Assembly (NCBI GenBank): GCA_964250225.1
Contig: CAXUEY010000003.1
Span: 20,347 to 84,346 of the forward strand
DNA: 64,000 nt
Source: Paraktedonobacter sp964250225
GTDB taxonomy: Bacteria; Chloroflexota; Ktedonobacteria; Ktedonobacterales; Ktedonobacteraceae
Reading direction: 5' to 3'
Positions 18,305 through 26,118 of this stretch are shown one piece after another (positions within the stretch are counted from its first letter, which is position 1; every line of letters starts with the position of its first letter). The position numbers were made by a program, and so were the translations under genes. The notes beneath the pieces were generated by a model, which searched no databases, was not told the origin of the DNA, and saw only the letters and a program-made list of their open reading frames with translations.

Positions 18305-20046
18305 ACAAGCACCTCCTCTAAACCTGTTTGCAATAAACTGGAGAAATGGGAAGCTGGATTGTTCATCAGGATCTCTCTCGGCCCGTATTCCACGATACGC
18401 CCATCCTCTAAGACCAGAATATTATCGGCGCGCAGGACTGTTTTGAGACGATGGGCAATCACGATGCCTGTGCGCTGCTCCAACAGACGATCTACCGCGC
18501 GCTCCAGAAGATTTTCCGTGGCGGGATCGAGGCGCGAAGAGGCTTCGTCCAGAATCACCAGGCCAGGGTTTTTCAGAAAGACGCGCGCGAAAGCCAGCAG
18601 TTGTGCCTCGCCCGCCGACAGCCCCTGGCCGCCTGCCGCCAACTCTGCGTCGAGTCCAGCGGGCAGCGCTTGTAGCCATTCCCACAAACCCAGTTCGCTC
18701 AGCACGTGCTCGATTTGGACGTCGCTGACCCCTGTCTGAAAAAAGGTCAGATTATCGCGTACACTTGCCTGGAAGAGTTGCACGTCCTGGGTGACCATGC
18801 CCACGTGGGCGCGCACATTGTCGAGAGCTACGTCGCGCATATCCACGCCGTTCAGACTGATTGTGCAACGAAAGGGATCATAGAGTCGGAAGAGCAGGCG
18901 GGCCAGCGTTGTTTTTCCGCTGCCCGTGCGTCCCAGAATACCCAGCACCTTGCCCGCTTGCAAGCTGAACGAGACATCCCGCAGAACCGGCTGCTCCAGC
19001 TCGTAGCCGAACGAAACCGCCTGCAACTCAACCGCAACCGGGCCATCCGGCAACGTGGTCTTCACCGTCTCCTGCACATCAGGACGTAACTGCAACAGTT
19101 CTTCGACGCGCTCGATACTGGCGGTGGCCTCTTGCAGATCCGCCACCTGGTCGCGGATATTTTCCAGCGGCGTTGCCAGCATACCGATGTAGTACACGAC
19201 TAGATAGGCTGTGCCAATGGTTGCCTGGTGCTGGCTATAGAGGTAAACGCCAAGCCCCAGCCCGATGGTATAGCCCAGCACATACAGAAACTTTGTGCTG
19301 ATGTAGGTGATATTACTCAGCAGGCGCGCGGCGCGATTCGTTTCGAGCATGCGCCGCATCAATTGGTACAGACGCCGTGTGACATACCCTTCTGCCCCCA
19401 GTGCGCGGATGTCCTCGGTTCCGGTGATATGCTCTTCCAGAAAGCCGTAATGTTCCGCGTCGGCCTGGCGCTCAGTGGCCCATCTGGTGACCGCGAGCCG
19501 TTGTAGCAGCGCGAGGGCCAGCAGGGTCACGAGACTATAGGCCGTTAGCCCAACTCCGATGCGCCAGTTTTCCCGCCACAAGAGCAGCAGAATGCCGCTA
19601 ATCAGCAGCGCATTTCCCAGCACTTGCAGGTTGAAGCGGGAAAAAAAGTTGGCCAGTGCATTGACATCGCCATCGATACGCTCAATCAGTTCGCCCGGTG
19701 TGTATTTTTTGTGGAAAGGCATGTCGAGTTGGAGACAGTGCAGCGCAAGGTCAGCGCGCAGCCCATTCGTCGCGGTCCAGCCCACATTTTCAGCCACATA
19801 GGTCGAGCCAAAGGCGATGGTACGCTGAAGCAGCGCGATCCCAATAAACAGTAGAGCCGCCAGGAGCAACGTTTCTGTTGGGCCGCCTGCCTGGGTGGTA
19901 TCAATAAAGTAACGAATTACCTGCGGATTGAGCAGTTGCAGGCCAATACTGGTCAGCAGCAGCACGGTCAGTAAAACAACGCTGGTCCATTGAGGCTTGA
20001 GGTACTTCACCAGCAAGCGTCCGTAGCGTTTCAGTTGTATATGCAT
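18301..20046 (-). CDS. Heterodimeric ABC exporter subunit (catalytic Glu, degenerate signature)
   Basis: A fused transmembrane domain (six helices, residues about 20-305) and ATPase. Walker A is GRTGSGKTTLARLL, Walker B ends VILDEASS with the catalytic Glu, and the H-loop is VIAHRL, but the signature is LSAGEAQ instead of LSGGQ. Its partner at 16487-18304 shows the opposite pattern. In a heterodimer this gives one fully consensus site and one degenerate site, as in known asymmetric exporters. ATG 20046 is preferred (AGAGAGG 7 bases upstream); a start at 20082 has no ribosome site. A 20-bp palindrome lies about 260 bases upstream, with no regulator gene adjacent. Confidence 0.93.
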   Translation of the reverse strand: MHIQLKRYGRLLVKYLKPQWTSVVLLTVLLLTSIGLQLLNPQVIRYFIDTTQAGGPTETLLLAALLFIGIALLQRTIAFGSTYVAENVGWTATNGLRADLALHCLQLDMPFHKKYTPGELIERIDGDVNALANFFSRFNLQVLGNALLISGILLLLWRENWRIGVGLTAYSLVTLLALALLQRLAVTRWATERQADAEHYGFLEEHITGTEDIRALGAEGYVTRRLYQLMRRMLETNRAARLLSNITYISTKFLYVLGYTIGLGLGVYLYSQHQATIGTAYLVVYYIGMLATPLENIRDQVADLQEATASIERVEELLQLRPDVQETVKTTLPDGPVAVELQAVSFGYELEQPVLRDVSFSLQAGKVLGILGRTGSGKTTLARLLFRLYDPFRCTISLNGVDMRDVALDNVRAHVGMVTQDVQLFQASVRDNLTFFQTGVSDVQIEHVLSELGLWEWLQALPAGLDAELAAGGQGLSAGEAQLLAFARVFLKNPGLVILDEASSRLDPATENLLERAVDRLLEQRTGIVIAHRLKTVLRADNILVLEDGRIVEYGPREILMNNPASHFSSLLQTGLEEVLV

Positions 20047-20568
20047 GGAGGGGCCTCTCTTACGCCATATGGCATGTGTCATGTCCCAGCCATTTACGGC
20101 AGGGTATGCTCAGGGAAAGAAAAGAGTGAGAGGGGTTGAGGTGCTACCTGGATGCGCAAACACGCGTGAAGAGAAGCCACGGTCAGATGGATGGAAAAGA
20201 CCGCAGTTCACAAGAGAACATTGGCATTCGTGCTCAAACAGCGAATGCACTCTATTCTTTTTCAGGAAAACCGTAGACAATTGGAAGCAGGCAAACTCAA
20301 CCTTAGCTGTTTGTGCAAACAGCTGGAGAGGATTTGGCTGACATGTGGGTAACCTCCAGATGCATACTATGGAGGCAGTTTACCACGCTTTTCGCAAAAA
20401 AGCTAGACCTGAACAGCTTCAATAATTTGATAGTTCTCAGAGCCAATCCTTCTCATCGGGCTATCTCAACCGTGATCTACTGGCCTTTTCGCTCCAATGC
20501 CTCTATAATACAAACGTGACAGGTGGCCGGGATGATCGTATTTTAAGCTGGAAGCAAGAGGAGGCGTT
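20047..20568. other. Divergent intergenic region (ABC exporter / plsY)
   Basis: No gene is seen in these 522 bases. They contain the palindrome at 20305-20324, a small stem (CTCCA/TGGAG with flanking GGTAA/TTTACC, about 20347-20380) and TATAAT at 20504-20509 on the plus strand, 60 bases before plsY and lacking a good -35. Confidence 0.45.
20305..20324. promoter_or_regulatory. 20-bp perfect palindrome, putative operator
   Basis: AGCTGTTTGTGCAAACAGCT: 9-bp arms around a TG centre. A partial copy (CAAACAGC) occurs near 20236-20243, closer to the ABC exporter. The form is that of a TetR or MarR operator, but no such gene is adjacent. Confidence 0.5.
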
Positions 20569-21264
20569 ATGCCTGGTATTTTTTTGCAATTGGTACTGAT
20601 CGCACTTATTGGATATCTCTGGGGTTCCATCCCCGCTGGTTATTGGATGGGCAAGCTGTTACGCGGCAAGAATTTCGATATTCGCGATTATGGCAGCCAT
20701 AAGACTGGCGCGACCAACGTTCAGCGCAACCTGGGCAATGTGCCGGCGCTGATCGTTTTTCTCTTTGATCTCTCCAAAGGCCTGCTGCCAACCGCGCTGG
20801 CCCTGTTTATTCCCGCGTTGTATCTTGGCGGCTGGGGACCGGCTGTGGCGGGACTCGCGGCCTTGCTGGGCCATTGTTTTCCCGTCTTCATTGGCTTTAA
20901 GGGGGGGCGCGGCGTGATGACCGGCGGTGGTGTGATGGTGCTGCTTTCTCCGCTCAGCTTTGTTATTTCAGCTATCACCACATTTGGGACGATTGCCATC
21001 TGGCGCTACGTTTCCCTCGGCTCTATCGTGGGCGGGGCCACCGCCATTATCTGTGGCGTGCTCTGGTATGTGATCGGGCGTGCCAATCCCCACTTTTTCG
21101 CGGCTATCAGCCTACCAACCATGCTGTATTTGATCGTCGGCCCCGCCCTGGTCATCCTCTTTCATTACGATAACATCGGGCGTTTGCTGGGTGGCACCGA
21201 GCGCAAATTTGGTAAGAAGGCCCAGGTTGAGAGCGGCGATGAAACCTCCTCGGCGCGGGTCTAG
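20569..21264 (+). CDS. plsY: Acyl-phosphate:glycerol-3-phosphate acyltransferase PlsY
   Basis: Membrane enzyme that makes lysophosphatidic acid from acyl-phosphate and glycerol 3-phosphate, the first acylation of phospholipid synthesis in most bacteria. The three conserved loops are visible: GSIPAGYWMGKLL, HKTGATNVQRNLG, and GHCFPVFIGFKGGRGVMTGGG, followed by the terminal HYDNIGRLLGGTERKFG. Five or more hydrophobic segments are present and the length (231 residues) is normal. The C-terminal tail is polar and variable. AGAGGAGG precedes the ATG. It lies upstream of an Mrp-type gene that has its own promoter; plsX is not in the window. Confidence 0.95.
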   Translation: MPGIFLQLVLIALIGYLWGSIPAGYWMGKLLRGKNFDIRDYGSHKTGATNVQRNLGNVPALIVFLFDLSKGLLPTALALFIPALYLGGWGPAVAGLAALLGHCFPVFIGFKGGRGVMTGGGVMVLLSPLSFVISAITTFGTIAIWRYVSLGSIVGGATAIICGVLWYVIGRANPHFFAAISLPTMLYLIVGPALVILFHYDNIGRLLGGTERKFGKKAQVESGDETSSARV

Positions 21265-21302
21265 CCTCGCGTACCATTTCCCCTTTTTCTCTGTGTGCTG
21301 GC

Positions 21303-21331
21303 TTGTCGGCGGTCGTGTCTGAGGTTATAAT
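21303..21331 (+). promoter_or_regulatory. Promoter of the Mrp-type gene
   Basis: TTGTCG (21303-21308), 17-base spacer, TATAAT (21326-21331). This places transcription start near 21338 and rules out ATG codons further upstream as the start of the gene. Confidence 0.7.
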
Positions 21332-21365
21332 GGCATGTGTACGAATACGCGTTCAGGAGGAATAT

Positions 21366-22283
21366 ATGCAGCAGCGTGCACGCATCGATCAGGTGAAGAA
21401 CCTGCTGGTGGTGGGCAGTGGGAAAGGCGGCGTGGGCAAATCGACGGTCAGTGTCAACCTTGCACTGGCTCTGGCCAGCCAGGGAGCTGCTGTTGGCCTG
21501 CTCGACGGCGATACTTATGGCCCCAGTGTGCCGCTGATGCTAGGGATTCGCAAACGCGGCGAGGCGCACGGTTGGTCGGGTACGCTCCCGCTAGGGTATC
21601 GTAAAAAATTGTCTCCTGAGCAGATGCTGCAGCCTGTGACGCGTTATGGCATCAAAGTCATGTCGGTGGGCTTTTTTATTGGCGAAGAGCAGGCCGTCGC
21701 GCCTATGCCCGATGTGCAGGGCCTGCTGATTCGCCAGTTGCTCTACACGGTCAACTGGGGGCCGCTGGACTATCTGGTGGTCGATCTGCCGCCGGGCAAC
21801 GGTGAGCCGCAGGCGACGCTGGTGCGTGAACTGGCCCTGGAAGGCGCGCTCCTGGTGACGACACCGCAGGATGTGGCGCGCATCGATACCGCCAGGGCGC
21901 TGGCCATGTTTCGCGGAGCCAATGTGCGCGTGCTTGGTCTGGTCAAGAACATGAGCGGCTTTGTCTGTCCCCATTGCGGCGAAGTCGTAGAGATTTTTCC
22001 AACCGGGCGCGAACAGCGCGAGGCGCTGGATGAGCTACCTGTGCTGAGTTCTATTCCTCTGCACCCGCCTACAGCGAGCAGCGGCGATACTGGTCAGCCC
22101 ATCGTCGTCAGCCAACCAGAGTCAGCTCCAGCCCTGGCCTTTCATACGCTGGCCACGGCCATCGCCTCCCTCCTCAACGATGCATATACACTGACCGAGG
22201 GGAAGAGGCAAGTGGATGACACGCATAAGTTGGCAGATGGGAATGAGCAATCAGAGGGTGGTGGAATGGCCCCAGAAAAATGA
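21366..22283 (+). CDS. Mrp/ApbC-type P-loop ATPase (Fe-S carrier-like)
   Basis: A deviant Walker A P-loop (GSGKGGVGKST), DGDTYGPSVP and VDLPPGNGEPQ, followed by TTPQDVARID and VKNMSGF, identify the Mrp/ApbC/Nbp35 family. The C-x-x-C pair that bridges a [4Fe-4S] cluster between subunits is present in CPHCGE. These proteins carry or insert Fe-S clusters. It lacks the N-terminal DUF59 domain found in some members. The tail after residue 275 is polar and Lys/Glu-rich. The start ATG 21366 has AGGAGG 5 bases upstream and lies just downstream of a good promoter. Its target enzyme is unknown. Confidence 0.9.
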   Translation: MQQRARIDQVKNLLVVGSGKGGVGKSTVSVNLALALASQGAAVGLLDGDTYGPSVPLMLGIRKRGEAHGWSGTLPLGYRKKLSPEQMLQPVTRYGIKVMSVGFFIGEEQAVAPMPDVQGLLIRQLLYTVNWGPLDYLVVDLPPGNGEPQATLVRELALEGALLVTTPQDVARIDTARALAMFRGANVRVLGLVKNMSGFVCPHCGEVVEIFPTGREQREALDELPVLSSIPLHPPTASSGDTGQPIVVSQPESAPALAFHTLATAIASLLNDAYTLTEGKRQVDDTHKLADGNEQSEGGGMAPEK

Positions 22284-22315
22284 AGGCGCAACTTATGGAA
22301 GCTCACCACGAGCCA

Positions 22316-23842
22316 TCATTCCTTTCTCACAAATTCTTTCCCCAACTCTGCTTTTACGACCTTGCCCATCGCATTGCGGGGGAGTTGCTCGGTGAAGTAC
22401 ACCGCTTTGGGAATCTTATAGCGCGCTAGCTTGCCAGAGCAGTAGGCGAGCAGTTCCTCCTTCGTCAGGCTGCCAGGTTCGCGGGGTACGACAATCGCCA
22501 GACCAATCTCGCCCCAGCGCGCGTCGGGTTGCGCGATGACTGCGACTTCGTGGACGCCGGGATGGGTGACGAGCACGCCCTCTACTTCGGCGGGATAGAC
22601 GTTTTCTCCACCAGAGATAAACAGATCTTTCTTGCGCCCAACGATGTAGTAATATCCCTCCCCATCGCAGTACACCAGGTCGCCGGTATGCCACCAGCCG
22701 TCACGCCAGGCCTCGGCAGTGGCTTCTGGCCGTCTCCAATAGCCGGAACAGACGTGGGGACCAGACAGCACCAGTTCACCAACCTCGCCCGGCGCTACAT
22801 CGTGATCTTCACTATCGACGATGCGCGCCCGCGAATGGAAAACCGGGCGCCCCACCGAGCCTGCCTTGCGCAGTGCATCGGCGGGCGCGAGGCTAAAGCA
22901 GTTGACCCCCACCTCGGTTAGGCCGTAGCCCTGGCGAAATTCCAGCCCACGCGCCGCATAGCCCTGGATCAGCGGGATGGGACACGATGAGCCGCCAGTC
23001 ACACAGAAACGCGTGGCGGAGAAGCTGGTGGATGCGAATGCAGCATGCTCCATGAGCAGTTGGAAGACGGTGGGAACTGCAAAGACAATCGTGCAGCGCT
23101 CGCGTTCGATGGCGCGCAAGATGGATTGAGGATCAGAGTTGCGCAGTAGCACGACGGTACCGCCCAGGTGATAAAGCGGTGTGGTCAGGACATTGAGTCC
23201 GCCAGCGTGGAAAAAGGGCGCGAAGGTTGGCGTGATATCCGTTTCGCGCAAACCCCAACTCACCTGCGTGTTGATGGCGTTCCATGTAATCATGCGCTGC
23301 GAGAGCATGGCCCCTTTGGGCACGCCGGTTGTACCAGAGGTGTAGAGAATAAGCGCGCTTTCCTCGCCGTCAGCACTCTGAAACGGCACTGCCTGTTCGG
23401 CTAGCCCGGCATCCGCGCCAGGGAAATCGTCGAACGAGAGCAGTGGTAAAGCTGGCAGCGTATCTCCAAGTGCTGAGACAAGCTCCCCCACGCGCGTGGC
23501 ATGGGAGATGTCGTGCAACAGCAACGTTGGCTCACAATCGTTGAGGATGATGCTCAGTTCGGGCACGGTCAGGCGCCAGTTGAGTGGCACCAGAACGGCT
23601 CCGAGCAGCGCGCAGGCCCAGAAGGCGTCCAGGTACTCAGGCGCGTTGAGGGCCAGGACCACCACGCGTTCGCCCGCCTGGATATGGTAGTGCTGTGCCA
23701 GCAGGGCCGCGAGGGCACGGGCGCGCTGGTTGAGCGTAAAATATGTGAAGGCCGTCCCGCTCTCGCTATCGATCAGGCCAACCTTGTCAGGAGTCAGTTG
23801 CGCGCGCCTGGCGAGCCATTCGCCGAGATTAATAAATGTCAT
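22316..23842 (-). CDS. Acyl-CoA synthetase (AMP-forming, fatty-acid type)
   Basis: An ANL-superfamily enzyme that activates a carboxylic acid to acyl-AMP and then acyl-CoA. Motifs in order: LILYTSGTTGVPKGAM (P-loop), GYGLTEVG, WWHTGDLVY, GRKKDLFISGGENVYPAEVE hinge, and the catalytic Lys near the end in PRNAMGKVVKAEL. At 508 residues it has the length of medium/long-chain acyl-CoA ligases of the MenE/FadD13 kind. ATG 23842 is preferred (GGAGG 8-9 bases upstream). It follows the KAS III-like gene by 83 bases in the same direction, so both are likely co-transcribed from the operator-bearing promoter near 25050. A role in activating the acid taken up or a fatty acid is inferred. Confidence 0.92.
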   Translation of the reverse strand: MTFINLGEWLARRAQLTPDKVGLIDSESGTAFTYFTLNQRARALAALLAQHYHIQAGERVVVLALNAPEYLDAFWACALLGAVLVPLNWRLTVPELSIILNDCEPTLLLHDISHATRVGELVSALGDTLPALPLLSFDDFPGADAGLAEQAVPFQSADGEESALILYTSGTTGVPKGAMLSQRMITWNAINTQVSWGLRETDITPTFAPFFHAGGLNVLTTPLYHLGGTVVLLRNSDPQSILRAIERERCTIVFAVPTVFQLLMEHAAFASTSFSATRFCVTGGSSCPIPLIQGYAARGLEFRQGYGLTEVGVNCFSLAPADALRKAGSVGRPVFHSRARIVDSEDHDVAPGEVGELVLSGPHVCSGYWRRPEATAEAWRDGWWHTGDLVYCDGEGYYYIVGRKKDLFISGGENVYPAEVEGVLVTHPGVHEVAVIAQPDARWGEIGLAIVVPREPGSLTKEELLAYCSGKLARYKIPKAVYFTEQLPRNAMGKVVKAELGKEFVRKE

Positions 23843-23925
23843 GCATGCACCTCCGTGCGGAACCACAGTGTTCTCATCAATTGTAGCACACGGGCTGCCT
23901 AAAAGCCACGTCATCTCGCTCTGGA

Positions 23926-24990
23926 TCAGCCCCAGCGCAGAGCAGTTGCACCCCAGGTGAAGCCCAGGCCAGCGCTGGCCATGACCACCAGATCGCCGGG
24001 GTGCAGCCGTCCCTCCTGTTCAGCCAGTTCGAGGGCCAGCACCTGGTCAGGCGCGCCAATATGCCCGTAGCGATCCAGGTAGATCGATTGTTCCTCGCAC
24101 AGTTCCAGTTGCGCCAGAATACGCCGATGCATCGAGGGCTTCATATGGTTAATGGCTAGAAAGTCTATGTCGGAAGGCGCGTGACCACTCCGTTCAACCG
24201 CTTCACGCACCACGCGCACAAAATGCTCCTCAGAAATGCCATCCAATCCGGCGCGCAGATGCTCAGGGTTGGCAACATGAAACGCGTGTTGACCACCCTC
24301 CAGGGTTGCGGGCGTAGTCGGCAGACGCGTGCCACCCGCTGGAATGGTCACATCTTCGGAGAGTGAGCCATCGGTGAGAAATGACGAGGCCAGCACCAGG
24401 TTCGCGGGATGGTTCCGCCGCAAAACCATCGCGCTGCCCCCATCCGAGAGGTTGAAGAGAAAGCGACTGCTCTGGTCGCGGAAATCGATCAGGTCAGCGG
24501 TCCGATGACCACCACAGATCAGGACGGTGCGCACCATCGGATCAGCGATCAGCATATCCCGCGCCACTTTCAGTGCCAGCACGTTCGTGGTACACAGCGC
24601 GACCAGCTCAAAGGCGTAGGCGCGGCTGGCCTTGAGCAAATACTGAATGCGGTTAGCCGCCGACCAGACGTAGAAATCCTTGTGCATACTCCCCGAATAC
24701 AGAATCAGATCAATCTCGTCCGGCTCGACTGCGGCCCGCGCTAGCGCCAGTTGCGCCGCCTTCACAGCCATCAACGAGGTCTGGTCCTCGTAACTGGCAC
24801 GACGTTTTTCGGTAATGCCCATTTTCTCGCGCACAACCTCTTCAGCAATACCGGATTGCTCGGCGATATACGCCGCGTCCTGGACCTGCTCCGGCAAATA
24901 CGTGGCTAGCGCGAGCAGGCCAACTCGCGCGCCTGGCCAGCTCGCCTGCTCATTCGCTGTCAGCACCGATGGAGAGTTCTCAAAGCTCAC
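23926..24990 (-). CDS. Ketoacyl-ACP synthase III-like (FabH/thiolase superfamily) enzyme
   Basis: A FabH-like fold: LATYLPE start, MGITEKRRAS, catalytic Cys133 in ALCTTNVLAL, LSDGGSAMVL, and His282 in AINHMKPS. The third residue of the usual Cys-His-Asn triad, Asn in YGNTSAAS of FabH, is His310 here (RYGHIGAPDQ). This predicts altered decarboxylation or a non-standard condensation. It may be a KAS III-like enzyme of secondary metabolism or an OleA/HMG-CoA-synthase-like condensing enzyme. GTG 24990 is the start, with AGAGGGGG upstream. It heads a probable operon with the acyl-CoA synthetase and is divergent from a TetR gene; the shared operator lies over its promoter. Confidence 0.85.
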   Translation of the reverse strand: MSFENSPSVLTANEQASWPGARVGLLALATYLPEQVQDAAYIAEQSGIAEEVVREKMGITEKRRASYEDQTSLMAVKAAQLALARAAVEPDEIDLILYSGSMHKDFYVWSAANRIQYLLKASRAYAFELVALCTTNVLALKVARDMLIADPMVRTVLICGGHRTADLIDFRDQSSRFLFNLSDGGSAMVLRRNHPANLVLASSFLTDGSLSEDVTIPAGGTRLPTTPATLEGGQHAFHVANPEHLRAGLDGISEEHFVRVVREAVERSGHAPSDIDFLAINHMKPSMHRRILAQLELCEEQSIYLDRYGHIGAPDQVLALELAEQEGRLHPGDLVVMASAGLGFTWGATALRWG

Positions 24991-25026
24991 ACAAAACCCC
25001 CTCTTTCCTAAAACACTCGTTCAAAC

Positions 25027-25081
25027 ATGACACATGGTTCACTTATCATATATAATGACAGAGAGAGGGGCAAAAAGTCAA
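25027..25081 (-). promoter_or_regulatory. Promoter and palindromic operator of the KAS III-like gene
   Basis: On the minus strand TTGACT (25081-25076) is followed by AT-rich -10 sequences (CATTAT/TATATA) and an imperfect palindrome, ATGATA-N11-TGTCAT. The 27 bases 25027-25053 agree at 22 positions with an element at 27399-27425 in front of livK (reading each in the orientation that fits best), and minus strand against minus strand both start with TATATATGATA. The adjacent TetR protein is the obvious candidate ligand. Confidence 0.65.
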
Positions 25082-25117
25082 GGGGAAAAGGGTCAGAAAA
25101 GCGTGGCTCGACGATGA

Positions 25118-25123
25118 TATAAT
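25118..25123 (+). promoter_or_regulatory. -10 box (TATAAT) of the tetR gene
   Basis: TATAAT 106 bases before the TetR start; no recognisable -35. The operator at 25027-25053 is about 70 bases further upstream. Confidence 0.35.
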
Positions 25124-25228
25124 AGGTGGACACAATCAAACGTACAAAGAGCCAGAACGGGCGCTATCTATCGGTAATTGACTCTCTTTTATCGTACTAT
25201 CAGATAGGGAGCGAAGAGGTAACAAGGT

Positions 25229-25951
25229 ATGTCTCTACAAAATCAAGCCAGACAGAATGTAGAAGCGCAGGAAAAGCAGGACACAGGCAAAGCCAATGGA
25301 GCAAGCGGCACATTCACGCCAGTCACAGCACGAGGTGAGGCCACGAGGCGCAAAATTCTGGACGCGGCGGAGGGTGTTTTTGGCGAGATGGGCTATTACG
25401 AGGCCAGTATCTCAGAGATTACGCGGCGCGCGGGTGTGGCCCAGGGTACCTACTACATTTATTTTCACAGCAAACGCGAGATCTTCGCGGAACTGGTCGA
25501 GGACATTGGCAAACGTCTGCGCGCGGAGATGCGTGCCGCGATTGAGGGCGCGTCCACTCGTCTGGAGATAGAGAAATTGGGCTTCGAGGCGTTCTTCTCC
25601 TTTGTGGCCGCGCACCGACGTATCTACAGCATTATCCAGGAAGCCGAGCGGGTCGCGCCTGAAGCATTCTTCGCCTACTATCAGGGGATCAGCCACGGCT
25701 ATATTCGCGGCTTGAGCAAGGCGATGGATGAGGGCGAAGTGCGCCGACTGGACCCGGAGGCCGTCTCCTATGCGCTGATGGGCATTGGGCATTTCGTGGC
25801 CCTGCGCTGGCTGGTCTGGCCGCCTGAAAACGAAGCGCAGGCCGACGGTCCAATGCCCTTGCCAGAAGGCATCCTCACCTCGTTAATGGAATTTATCACA
25901 CATGGGCTGACCCCTGACGCAGCGCCCCTTCCCCAAACGCCAACAAGCTGA
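25229..25951 (+). CDS. TetR-family transcriptional regulator
   Basis: After a polar 30-residue arm, a TetR helix-turn-helix is clear: RRKILDAAEGVFGEMGYYEA, SISEITRRAGVAQGTYYIYF, HSKREIFAELVEDI. The C-terminal helical ligand domain (residues about 95-215) is not assignable to a ligand, though its position beside acyl-CoA synthetase and KAS III-like genes suggests an acyl-CoA ligand as in FadR/PsrA-type TetR proteins (inference). It is divergent from that operon and convergent with livK, separated from the latter by a strong terminator. Its likely site is the ATGATA-N11-TRTCAT palindrome found here and at livK. Confidence 0.92.
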   Translation: MSLQNQARQNVEAQEKQDTGKANGASGTFTPVTARGEATRRKILDAAEGVFGEMGYYEASISEITRRAGVAQGTYYIYFHSKREIFAELVEDIGKRLRAEMRAAIEGASTRLEIEKLGFEAFFSFVAAHRRIYSIIQEAERVAPEAFFAYYQGISHGYIRGLSKAMDEGEVRRLDPEAVSYALMGIGHFVALRWLVWPPENEAQADGPMPLPEGILTSLMEFITHGLTPDAAPLPQTPTS

Positions 25952-26034
25952 GCAAGTTGTCATGAAATGGCATAGCAGGCTACCGCAGCTATACAGCCCT
26001 TTCCAGATATGGTGCTGGTTATACTGCTCAAGAT

Positions 26035-26076
26035 ACACACAAACCCGGAGGAAGTCTTACCTCCGGGTTTGTGTGT
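26035..26076. terminator. Bidirectional terminator, 17-bp perfect stem
   Basis: Bases 26035-26051 and 26060-26076 are exact reverse complements with an 8-base loop, between the convergent tetR and livK genes. Confidence 0.85.
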
Positions 26077-26118
26077 GCCTGGGACAGAAATGAAGGGACT
26101 CTTGCTTTCCCTGACTGA

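Noticed and set aside
22316..24990. Olefin/beta-lactone (OleABCD) locus
   Set aside because: A thiolase-like and an AMP-ligase gene are present, but there is no OleD-type reductase or OleB hydrolase beside them, and the ligase has ordinary acyl-CoA synthetase motifs.
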